Positions 1-4,999 of a DNA stretch of 6,133 bases are shown here, piece after piece (the stretch's first letter is position 1; the number at the start of each line of letters is the position of its first letter). A model generated the notes under the pieces. That model ran no database searches. It was given only the letters and a program-made list of their open reading frames with translations, and was not told where the DNA came from. The position numbers and the translations under genes are program-made. The stretch is from Alphaproteobacteria bacterium (lineage in GTDB: Bacteria; Pseudomonadota; Alphaproteobacteria; Micavibrionales; UBA2020), in NCBI GenBank assembly GCA_029266795.1, contig JAQSWE010000165.1, positions 1-6,133 of the forward strand, given 5' to 3'.

Positions 1-108
1 ACGGCGGAGGAGATTGCGATTGATGACGCCGAAACCATTACCACCAGCTTCCCCGGCTTTGCCGCGCTGATGAATAGCCTTGGCGCGAAAATCAACCCGC
101 AGGCTTAA
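1..108 (+). CDS. aroA: 3-phosphoshikimate 1-carboxyvinyltransferase (EPSP synthase), C-terminal end only
   Basis: Only the last 35 codons and the TAA stop are inside the window; the gene begins upstream. The visible residues carry the usual EPSP synthase ending: a DD pair, then TSFPGF, then LM, then LGAKI. EPSP synthase joins phosphoenolpyruvate to shikimate 3-phosphate in the cytoplasm, the sixth step of the shikimate pathway to aromatic amino acids. Recognition rests on this short tail plus the context, since aroA-cmk-rpsA is a familiar order in proteobacteria. Nothing can be said about the active site or the enzyme class (glyphosate-sensitive or tolerant) because those residues lie outside. 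The ending looks intact, with no frameshift. Confidence 0.9.
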   Translation, partial: TAEEIAIDDAETITTSFPGFAALMNSLGAKINPQA

Positions 109-146
109 AAATATCGCGGGATAATTTTCCACGCGCGGTCTGGACG

Positions 147-163
147 AGGACGGATGCCGTCCT
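147..163 (+). terminator. Hairpin 39 nt after aroA, possible weak terminator
   Basis: AGGACGG (147-153) and CCGTCCT (157-163) form a perfect 7-bp stem with the 3-nt loop ATG. What follows is AAATCTTTCCC, so there is no proper U-tract. It may be a weak or Rho-assisted terminator, an mRNA 3'-end protecting hairpin, or chance. A second perfect 7-bp inverted repeat, GCGCGAC (222-228) with GTCGCGC (239-245) and a 10-nt loop, lies further downstream and also lacks a U-tract. Confidence 0.35.
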
Positions 164-343
164 AAATCTTTCCCTATGCACCCAAACCTCGCCTTTCAAA
201 ATGCTGTCGAACCCCTCTTCCGCGCGACTCGGGCGGCGGTCGCGCATAAAGTATTGGAGTTCCAAGCCTTTGCGGCGCATCCTGCAACTGGCAATTATCC
301 GCTTGATATCATTCGGGTTTTAATGTTACAAAGCGTCCTGCCC

Positions 344-375
344 TTGATAATGTCTTAATATTATGTTAATAATAT
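344..375 (+). promoter_or_regulatory. Candidate sigma70-type promoter for cmk
   Basis: TTGATA (344-349, five of six matches to TTGACA) is followed after 17 bp by TAATAA (367-372). TAATAT (370-375) is an alternative -10 with a 20-bp spacer. The element sits in the most AT-rich part of the gap, about 50 bp before the cmk start. The -10 match is only moderate, and AT-rich DNA often produces such look-alikes, so this is a suggestion. Confidence 0.4.
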
Positions 376-427
376 ATGAAGACTTTATTAATGGCTCAAC
401 CGCTTTGGGCAACCTGGGGGATATCAC

Positions 428-1180
428 ATGTCGATTTTAAACTTCCGCAAAACGGACTTTATCCCCGAAGCCTTCGCCACCCAGAAAGTCGTCATCGCCG
501 TCGATGGCCCCGCAGCGTCCGGCAAAGGCACACTGGCCCAGAAAATGGCAAAGCGCCTTGGTTACGCCCATCTGGATTCAGGCGCGCTTTACCGCGCCGT
601 TGCGATGACCGCGCTTGAAATCGGCGCCGATCCCTCCAGCTTTCAGGAAGTGCAGCCGGCCCTGAATATCGTGCTGCGCAACCTCACCCCCGAGCTTCTG
701 TCCTGCCCCGATCTGCGCACGCCCGAAGTGGCAGAGGCCGCGTCCAAAGTATCCGCGATCCCCGAAGTGCGCGCGGCCCTGCTGCAGCACCAGCGCGATT
801 TCGCAGCCAATTTACCGGCTTATGTGGGCGGCGTCGTGATCGACGGCCGCGATATCGGCACGGTCGTCTGCCCCAATGCGGACATCAAATTCTTCGTGAC
901 CGCATCGGTCGAGGAACGCGCCCGCCGCCGTTTCCTGGAACTGCAGTCGGAACATAAAGACGCCACTTTCGAACAAGTGCTGGCGGACCTGACCGCCCGC
1001 GACCTGCGCGACACGACCCGCAAGGTCGCCCCGCTGGTGGCTGCCGGTGACGCCTATATCCTCGACACCACTAAGCTGAACCCCGCCGAGACGCTGGACG
1101 AGACCATTTCGGTCATCCGTTCCAAATTCTTGTCGGAATCCGGCGATGTGGCGGGCAAACCGGTCCCAAAAGCGGTCTAA
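428..1180 (+). CDS. cmk: Cytidylate kinase (CMP/dCMP kinase)
   Basis: The product (250 residues) transfers phosphate from ATP to CMP or dCMP, giving CDP or dCDP in the cytoplasm for RNA, DNA and phospholipid precursor supply. The P-loop is GPAASGKGT at 27-35. LDSGALYR (49-56) is the first part of the nucleotide-binding site. The CMP-specific insert includes S106 and R115, equivalent by my alignment from memory to E. coli Ser101 and Arg110. DGRDIGT is at 139-145, an Arg-rich LID segment at 164-168, RDLRD at 191-195, APL at 201-203 and LDTT at 212-215. All expected motifs are present and intact. The protein is somewhat longer than the usual 210-230 residues because of about 18 extra N-terminal residues and a short C-terminal tail. 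The ATG at 428 is favoured because GGGGG (416-420) lies 7 nt before it. rpsA follows 255 bp downstream. Confidence 0.96.
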   Translation: MSILNFRKTDFIPEAFATQKVVIAVDGPAASGKGTLAQKMAKRLGYAHLDSGALYRAVAMTALEIGADPSSFQEVQPALNIVLRNLTPELLSCPDLRTPEVAEAASKVSAIPEVRAALLQHQRDFAANLPAYVGGVVIDGRDIGTVVCPNADIKFFVTASVEERARRRFLELQSEHKDATFEQVLADLTARDLRDTTRKVAPLVAAGDAYILDTTKLNPAETLDETISVIRSKFLSESGDVAGKPVPKAV

Positions 1181-1197
1181 ACCCCAGCAAAACCGCC

Positions 1198-1224
1198 GTT
1201 TTGTCCGCGTTTTAACCCCGTTTT
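1198..1224 (+). promoter_or_regulatory. Three GTTTT tracts at exact 11-bp spacing upstream of the rpsA promoter
   Basis: GTTTT occurs at 1198-1202, 1209-1213 and 1220-1224, an exact 11-bp period, ending 3 bp before the -35 box at 1228. Phased A/T tracts near one helical turn apart can bend DNA. AT tracts directly upstream of a -35 box can serve as UP elements bound by the RNA polymerase alpha subunit. The first tract is also the right arm of a weak 6-bp hairpin, CAAAAC (1188-1193) with GTTTTG (1198-1203), which could be a poor cmk terminator. The function is inferred; the spacing is observed. Confidence 0.4.
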
Positions 1225-1227
1225 ACG

Positions 1228-1256
1228 TTGACTCTTTTCCAGCCCCGACCTATCTT
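1228..1256 (+). promoter_or_regulatory. Sigma70-type promoter of rpsA
   Basis: TTGACT (1228-1233) and TATCTT (1251-1256) are separated by exactly 17 bp. The -35 matches TTGACA in five of six positions, and TATCTT fits the looser -10 seen in alphaproteobacteria. The expected transcription start is near 1263, giving a leader of about 170 nt before rpsA. Position, spacing and the phased T-tracts upstream all fit a strong promoter for a ribosomal protein gene. It would let rpsA be transcribed independently of cmk. Confidence 0.65.
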
Positions 1257-1262
1257 GCCCGT

Positions 1263-1435
1263 ACCGCTTGAACGGGCCCGGGTGCCGCATGGCAGCCCCT
1301 CGAGCGTATTCCAAAATTCCGGCGTGACTGGTTCCTTACGCCCTCCCCCAACAGACATGTTCTAAACACAGTCCGATGGCATCGGGAGGCGATGAACGCA
1401 TACAGCGCGCCGATCTGAAAGAGAGAAACCAAACA
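1263..1435 (+). promoter_or_regulatory. Long 5' leader of rpsA with competing hairpins
   Basis: The leader downstream of the predicted start contains several stems. GGTGCC (about 1280-1285) faces GGCAGCC around the loop GCAT. CCGAT (1373-1377) pairs with ATCGG (1381-1385) around GGC. CGC-C-CTCCC (1339-1347) can pair with GGGAGGCG (1384-1391) over 8 bp with one bulged C. The last two share G1384 and G1385, so they compete. The second masks the only strong Shine-Dalgarno-like sequence in the leader. E. coli S1 is known to repress its own translation through a structured leader without a canonical Shine-Dalgarno. A similar control here is an inference. Confidence 0.4.
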
Positions 1436-3238
1436 ATGGCAAAAGTAGCAGCCAGAGCACTGTCCGAGACCACCGTGAAAGAGATCACCGGTGAAGACTT
1501 CAGCTTCGCGTCCCTGCTGGACGAAAGCTTCAAAGGCGTCAAATCCTTCGAAGGCTCCGTCGTCGAAGGCACGATCGTCAGCATCGACAACGATTTCGTG
1601 ACCCTCGATGTGGGCCTGAAATCCGAAGGCCGCATCGCGCTCCGCGAATTCGGCATCGGCGGCAACAAGCCCGAAGTCAAAGTCGGCGACAAAGTCGAAG
1701 TATTCGTCGAGCGCATGGAAAACAAGGATGGCGAAGCCGTCCTGTCCCGCGAAAAAGCGAAACGCGAAGAATCGTGGATCGTCCTCGAAAAACAACACAA
1801 AGCGAACGAGCGCGTCACCGGCACGATCTTCGGCCGCGTCAAAGGCGGCTTCACCGTTGACCTCAACGGCGCCGTTGCGTTCCTGCCCGGCTCGCAAGTG
1901 GACATCCGCCCCGTGCGCGACATCAGCCCGCTGTTCGGCACCCCCCAGCCCTTCCTGATCCTGAAGATGGACCGCCAGCGCGGCAACATCGTCGTGTCGC
2001 GTCGTGCGGTTCTCGAAGAATCCCGCGCCGAAGCACGCTCGGAACTGGTCTCCAACCTCAAAGAAGGCCAGGAGCTGCAAGGCGTCGTCAAGAACATCAC
2101 CGATTACGGTGCGTTCATCGACCTCGGCGGCGTGGATGGCCTGCTGCACGTGACCGATATCTCGTGGAAGCGCATCAACCACCCCTCCGAAGTTCTCTCG
2201 GTCGGCCAAACCGTCAACGTCAAGATCATCCGCTTCAACGAAGAATCCCAGCGCATCAGCCTCGGCATGAAGCAGCTGGAGGGTGATCCCTGGCAGGGCG
2301 TCGAAGGCAAGTTCAAGATCGGCACGCGTTACACCGGCCGCGTCACGAACATTGCCGATTACGGCGCGTTCGTTGAACTGGGCGAAGGCATCGAAGGCCT
2401 TGTCCACGTCTCCGAAATGTCCTGGACCAAGAAAAACATCCACCCCGGCAAAATCGTTTCGACCAGCCAGGAAGTGGAAGTGCAGGTTCTCGACGTTGAT
2501 CTCGCCAAGCGCCGCATCTCTCTCGGCCTGAAGCAAACGCAGGAAAACCCCTGGGGCAAATTCGCGGCGGCTCACAAAGCCGGCGACGTCCTGGAAGGCG
2601 AAGTGCGCAACGTCACCGAATTCGGCCTGTTCGTCGGCATCGGCGACCAGATCGACGGCATGGTCCATATGAGCGACCTGTCGTGGAAAGATTCGGCCGA
2701 AGAAGCCATCAAAGCCTTCAAAAAAGGCGACATGGTGAAGGTAAAAGTGCTCGAGATCGATCCCGAGAAAGAGCGCGTTTCCCTTGGCATCAAGCAACTG
2801 GACGGCGAACAGCCCGCAGAAGAAGGCGGCCTGAGCGGCGTTTCCAAGAACTCGATCGTCACCTGCACCGTGAAAGCGATCACGACGGGCGGCATCGAAG
2901 TCACCGTGAACGACAACCTGACCGGCTTCATCAAGAAGGGCGACCTTTCGCGTGAACGTTCCGAGCAGCGCCCCGACCGTTTCGCCGTTGGCGAAAAAGT
3001 CGATGCGAAAGTGCTGAAGATCGAACGCGGCTCGAAGAAGCTCGAGCTGTCGATCAAGCAACGCGAAATCGACGAAGACAAGCAGGCGATGGCCGAATAC
3101 GGCTCGTCTGACTCGGGCGCTTCGCTCGGCGACATCCTGGGCGCAGCCCTGCAGAAAAAAGGCGCGAAAGCGGCTGAAACTGCGGAAGAAGCTCCCAAGA
3201 AAGCCAAAAAAGCCAAGAAGGACGACACCGAAGAGTAA
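1436..3238 (+). CDS. rpsA: 30S ribosomal protein S1
   Basis: The product (600 residues) is ribosomal protein S1, which binds mRNA at the 30S platform and helps unfold structured or leaderless-like initiation regions. Six S1 (OB-fold) repeats can be read in order: about 41-107, 124-193, 209-277, 293-364, 380-450 and 467-540. Repeats 3 and 4 carry the classic G-V/R-V-x-N-I-x-D-Y-GAF core, and repeats 3-5 an H(V/M)x(D/E)xSW segment. The first two repeats are divergent, as is usual for the ribosome-binding domains. After repeat 6 comes the typical SSDSGASLGDILGAAL segment, then a Lys/Ala/Glu-rich tail. The total is longer than the 557 residues of E. coli S1. The ATG at 1436 is preferred over the in-frame ATG at 1376: MAKVAARAL is a natural start, and GAGAG (1421-1425) lies 10 nt before it. 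That site is weak, as is known for rpsA elsewhere. Confidence 0.97.
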   Translation: MAKVAARALSETTVKEITGEDFSFASLLDESFKGVKSFEGSVVEGTIVSIDNDFVTLDVGLKSEGRIALREFGIGGNKPEVKVGDKVEVFVERMENKDGEAVLSREKAKREESWIVLEKQHKANERVTGTIFGRVKGGFTVDLNGAVAFLPGSQVDIRPVRDISPLFGTPQPFLILKMDRQRGNIVVSRRAVLEESRAEARSELVSNLKEGQELQGVVKNITDYGAFIDLGGVDGLLHVTDISWKRINHPSEVLSVGQTVNVKIIRFNEESQRISLGMKQLEGDPWQGVEGKFKIGTRYTGRVTNIADYGAFVELGEGIEGLVHVSEMSWTKKNIHPGKIVSTSQEVEVQVLDVDLAKRRISLGLKQTQENPWGKFAAAHKAGDVLEGEVRNVTEFGLFVGIGDQIDGMVHMSDLSWKDSAEEAIKAFKKGDMVKVKVLEIDPEKERVSLGIKQLDGEQPAEEGGLSGVSKNSIVTCTVKAITTGGIEVTVNDNLTGFIKKGDLSRERSEQRPDRFAVGEKVDAKVLKIERGSKKLELSIKQREIDEDKQAMAEYGSSDSGASLGDILGAALQKKGAKAAETAEEAPKKAKKAKKDDTEE

Positions 3239-3258
3239 TCTTCCGTTTCGCTTTCAAC

Positions 3259-3293
3259 AAAAAACCCCCGCAAGGCAACTTGCGGGGGTTTTT
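3259..3293 (+). terminator. Strong intrinsic terminator of rpsA, usable on both strands
   Basis: CCCCCGCAAG (3265-3274) and CTTGCGGGGG (3279-3288) form a perfect 10-bp GC-rich stem closed by the GNRA-type loop GCAA, followed by five T (3289-3293). Upstream are six A (3259-3264), which are a U-tract when read on the - strand. The same hairpin can therefore terminate transcripts from both sides. It sits 20 nt after the rpsA stop and at the end of a convergent arrangement with the - strand genes. Confidence 0.95.
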
Positions 3294-3319
3294 CTTTGAC
3301 CTATTTCTTGAAAAACTTT

Positions 3320-3476
3320 GGAACGCAGTCCTGCCCCTGTGCATTGGCTGTGCAGGAAACGGGGACATCTATCGGTGTTTAATCACAGATAGGACGTCTT
3401 TCGTTTCCGTCAGTTTCGACCGTTATAGTCGCAAGAGAAGAGGCAAGGCTTTACGCTTTGCCTCTTTTTCTTTTTT
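3320..3476 (+). ncRNA. Candidate small RNA between the rpsA terminator and a second terminator
   Basis: This stretch follows a complete rpsA terminator yet ends in another strong + strand terminator, which implies separate transcription. Its main element is a long imperfect hairpin at 3355-3408. GGAAACG pairs with CGTTTCC (7 bp), GGGAC with GTCTT (5), TCTATC with GATAGG (6) and GTG with CAC (3), around the loop TTTAAT. Before it, CCTGTGCA (3336-3343) can pair with TGTGCAGG (3349-3356), using two G-U pairs. After it, CGAC (3417-3420) faces GTCG (3428-3431). No reading frame is supported. A TTGACC (3296-3301) lies just upstream but has no good -10 partner, so the 5' end is unknown. I saw no match to 6S, SRP or tmRNA signatures. 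It could instead be a structured 3' UTR of the - strand operon. Confidence 0.4.
3438..3476 (+). terminator. Second + strand intrinsic terminator
   Basis: AAGAGGCAAGGC (3438-3449) pairs with GCTTTGCCTCTT (3455-3466) to give a 12-bp stem with one G-U pair and the loop TTTAC. The stem runs into a T-rich tract, TTTTT-C-TTTTTT (3465-3476). Read on the - strand, the sequence after the stem is CTCTTGCG, a poor U-tract, so the terminator is oriented for + strand transcripts. It would end a small RNA or back up the rpsA terminator about 180 nt upstream. Confidence 0.85.
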
Positions 3477-3492
3477 GAAAATCAAAGACGTA

Positions 3493-4269
3493 TTACGTCG
3501 CGCGACGGCGGAACTGCGCGGTCTGCGGCGCAGAGATCGCCTGTTTGGTGGAGACGCTATAGACAGGCTTCAACGCGCCCTGCGCGAGCGGGGACTGCGC
3601 GACCTCGCAGCGTTCGCGCAGATGCGATTTGAGCGCGGTTGCCGTCTGGCTGAGCGCCTTGTTGATTTCCTGCAGGTAAATGCCGTTCGGCCCGTCGGAC
3701 ATGGCGGCCGCCATATTCGCGTCGTTGACAGGCTCCAGCGCGTTTTTGAACGCTTCATCAAGCGTCGCGACTTTGCCGTCGATAAAACCGTAATTTCCTT
3801 GTGTGGTTGCGGCGATCAGCGCCCGCATGCGTTTGGCGCTGTCATGCACGCTCATCGATGCGCTGTTGCTCATGCTGCCGGCCTGGCGTTCCAGCAGGTT
3901 CACGAAACCGTAGATCCCCGTGCCGCCGCTGATGCTCGCCTGCCGCGTGACTTCGCCTTGCGCGTCGGTATCGAAGGCGAGCGAGATTTTGACGACCTTC
4001 TGCCACAATTCAAAAGTCTGCGGCGTTGCGGTGTCGATAAAGCCGCCGAACTGCGTGGCATTGCCCGCCGCCTTGCGCCATGCTTCGGAGACTTTATGCG
4101 GCAGAACCGTGCCGTCATTTACCGCAACCGCCAGCAGCCCCAATTCACGGCTGGCATCGCGGTAGATGTTGGTGAGCGCGACATTGTCGCTCAGGAGCGC
4201 GGCATGGTTGAACACGCGGCGCAGCAGGTCGAGCGAGGGATGCGGGGATGTGTTTTCAGGCTGCGCCAT
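3493..4269 (-). CDS. Uncharacterised soluble protein with a duplicated helical domain and C-terminal APQTAxF motif
   Basis: I do not recognise this family. The 258-residue product has no signal peptide or membrane segment and looks mostly alpha-helical. Residues 20-53 align without gaps to residues 19-52 of the protein encoded just upstream, with shared FN-x-AA, Y-x-DA-x-R, L and G. Residues 143-184 align without gaps to residues 37-78 of the same protein (D-x-A, GxYG, GK-x-ATL, A, P-x-N; 15 of 42 identical). Both halves therefore resemble one domain, suggesting internal duplication. It ends in APQTAQFRRR (247-256), matching APQTATFKK at the neighbour's end. Codon use fits real coding. The start ATG lies 8 nt after the upstream stop with only a weak AAGG about 14 nt before it, so translational coupling is likely. 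No function is proposed. Confidence 0.85.
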   Translation of the reverse strand: MAQPENTSPHPSLDLLRRVFNHAALLSDNVALTNIYRDASRELGLLAVAVNDGTVLPHKVSEAWRKAAGNATQFGGFIDTATPQTFELWQKVVKISLAFDTDAQGEVTRQASISGGTGIYGFVNLLERQAGSMSNSASMSVHDSAKRMRALIAATTQGNYGFIDGKVATLDEAFKNALEPVNDANMAAAMSDGPNGIYLQEINKALSQTATALKSHLRERCEVAQSPLAQGALKPVYSVSTKQAISAPQTAQFRRRAT

Positions 4270-4277
4270 CTAATCTG

Positions 4278-4709
4278 TTATGCCTTTTTGAAAGTTGCGG
4301 TTTGCGGTGCCTTAATGACACGCGTGACTTTGCCCGTGGCGTTCAACGTCGCCTGCGCGGCGTCATGCGTCTGCTCGATCGCATCCCACATCTGGCCGCC
4401 GAAATACTGGAAGGATTTCAGCACATCCTCGAAACCGTTGGCGAGTTCGGGATGTGCGCCGCGGGACAGCGCACCGACCTTGTTCGCGGGCGCGATCACG
4501 CGCTCTTCCGCCTGCAGCAATGTCGCGGGCTTGCCCTCATGCGTGCCGTAGGAGCCCTTTTGCGCGAGCTCGGCAAGCGCGGCGAGGTTACGCGCGGCAT
4601 CCTGATATAGCTGTTTTGCCTCTGGCACAGTGGCGCTGTCGGCGGCCTTGTTGAACATGTTCTGGAAGTTTTCGACCCGCCACCATTCAGGATTCGCCTG
4701 ATCTGCCAT
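4278..4709 (-). CDS. Uncharacterised soluble protein, single-domain paralogue of the next gene
   Basis: Unrecognised 143-residue protein, predicted cytoplasmic and largely helical, without signal peptide or transmembrane segment. It opens with MADQANPEWW, has helices rich in Ala and Leu (about 19-50), a conserved stretch GSYG-x3-GKPATL (52-64), then P74 and N76, a further helix around 92-115, and ends in APQTATFKKA. These blocks recur in the 258-residue product that follows 8 nt downstream, so the two are tandem paralogues in one operon. The start at 4709 is chosen because GGGGGG (4716-4721 on the complementary strand) lies 6 nt before it. An in-frame ATG at 4730 would place that Shine-Dalgarno sequence inside the gene. 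A promoter sits about 30-60 bp upstream. Confidence 0.88.
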   Translation of the reverse strand: MADQANPEWWRVENFQNMFNKAADSATVPEAKQLYQDAARNLAALAELAQKGSYGTHEGKPATLLQAEERVIAPANKVGALSRGAHPELANGFEDVLKSFQYFGGQMWDAIEQTHDAAQATLNATGKVTRVIKAPQTATFKKA

Positions 4710-4715
4710 GATATT

Positions 4716-4721
4716 CCCCCC
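4716..4721 (-). promoter_or_regulatory. Ribosome binding site deciding the 4709 start
   Basis: On the - strand GGGGGG is separated from the ATG at 4709 by the 6 nt AATATC. This is near-ideal spacing and argues against the longer in-frame start at 4730, for which no Shine-Dalgarno is visible. Confidence 0.7.
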
Positions 4722-4739
4722 TGTTTTCAAAGCTTAACA

Positions 4740-4768
4740 AGAGTAGTTGAATTATGGTAAATTGTCAA
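4740..4768 (-). promoter_or_regulatory. Promoter of the two-gene paralogue operon
   Basis: Reading the - strand, a perfect TTGACA (4763-4768) is followed after exactly 17 bp by TACTCT (4740-4745). The -10 matches TATAAT poorly but resembles relaxed alphaproteobacterial -10 boxes. Transcription would start near 4733, giving a leader of about 25 nt before the ATG at 4709. The element lies in a locally AT-rich 92-bp gap and separates this operon from the membrane-protein unit upstream. No intrinsic terminator is visible for that upstream unit in this gap, so some read-through is possible. Confidence 0.6.
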
Positions 4769-4801
4769 GGTAACGAGTAACAAGCCACTGTAATGCTTAA
4801 A

Positions 4802-4987
4802 TTACTTCACAACCTTAAGTTCGGTCTTGGCGAGGAATTTGAAGACGCCGTCGAGGCTGTTCTGGTGTTCTTCCCAGCGGCGCTGCTGTTCGGCCTTGGG
4901 CAGCTGGGCGATATCGGTGCGCGCGAGGAACGCTTCGCAGATCGTCGGTTCGGGGAAAAGTTCTTTGACCTTGAGGCGTGTGCGCAT
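4802..4987 (-). CDS. Small uncharacterised charged protein (61 residues)
   Basis: Unrecognised. The product is short, hydrophilic and probably helical, with mixed charge: KVKELFPEP near the start, a KAEQQRRWEEHQ segment at about 31-42, then FKFLAKTELK near the end. There is no signal peptide, membrane segment or Cys cluster. I accept it as a gene for three reasons. Its codons follow the strong third-position GC bias of its neighbours. It starts 12 nt after the stop of the membrane-protein gene. And Shine-Dalgarno-like AAGGA and AGGA lie in that gap, 9 and 3 nt before the ATG. The arrangement suggests co-transcription and possibly a joint role with the membrane protein. The role itself is unknown. 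Confidence 0.78.
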   Translation of the reverse strand: MRTRLKVKELFPEPTICEAFLARTDIAQLPKAEQQRRWEEHQNSLDGVFKFLAKTELKVVK

Positions 4988-4999
4988 CTGTCCTGTTCC

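Larger units (their letters stand above)
109..427. other. aroA-cmk intergenic region with no supported gene
   Basis: This 319-bp stretch contains no convincing gene. A 60-codon + frame at 176-358 and a 62-codon - frame at 92-280 overlap each other, lack ribosome binding sites and encode unremarkable peptides. The region holds two GC-rich hairpins (147-163 and 222-245). It then turns clearly AT-rich from about 340 to 395, where a promoter for cmk can be proposed. The size of the gap and the promoter-like element suggest that cmk is not simply co-translated with aroA, though read-through cannot be excluded. Confidence 0.7.

Noticed and set aside
176..358. 60-codon + frame in the aroA-cmk gap
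   Set aside because: No Shine-Dalgarno before the ATG, atypical composition, and it runs through the AT-rich promoter-like stretch. There is no independent support.
1376..1435. 20-codon N-terminal extension of rpsA from the ATG at 1376
   Set aside because: The extra residues do not look like S1, no ribosome binding site precedes 1376, and the ATG at 1436 gives the expected S1 start.
1250..3061. Long open frame of 603 codons on the - strand opposite rpsA
   Set aside because: It is the mirror of rpsA. Strong codon bias removes stop codons from the complementary frame, and the translation is a Phe/Asp/Ala-rich string with no recognisable domain. rpsA itself is unmistakable.
3320..3476. Assignment of the structured region to 6S RNA, SRP RNA or tmRNA
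   Set aside because: I could not find the 6S central-bubble sequences, the SRP GGAA/AGCA helix-8 signature or a tRNA-like acceptor with CCA. It is left as an unassigned candidate.
3280..4551. 423-codon + frame running from the rpsA terminator over the - strand genes
   Set aside because: It begins inside the terminator and crosses two further structured elements. It overlaps two - strand genes that have better start signals, a promoter and mutual homology. The translation is Arg-rich, typical of a shadow frame.
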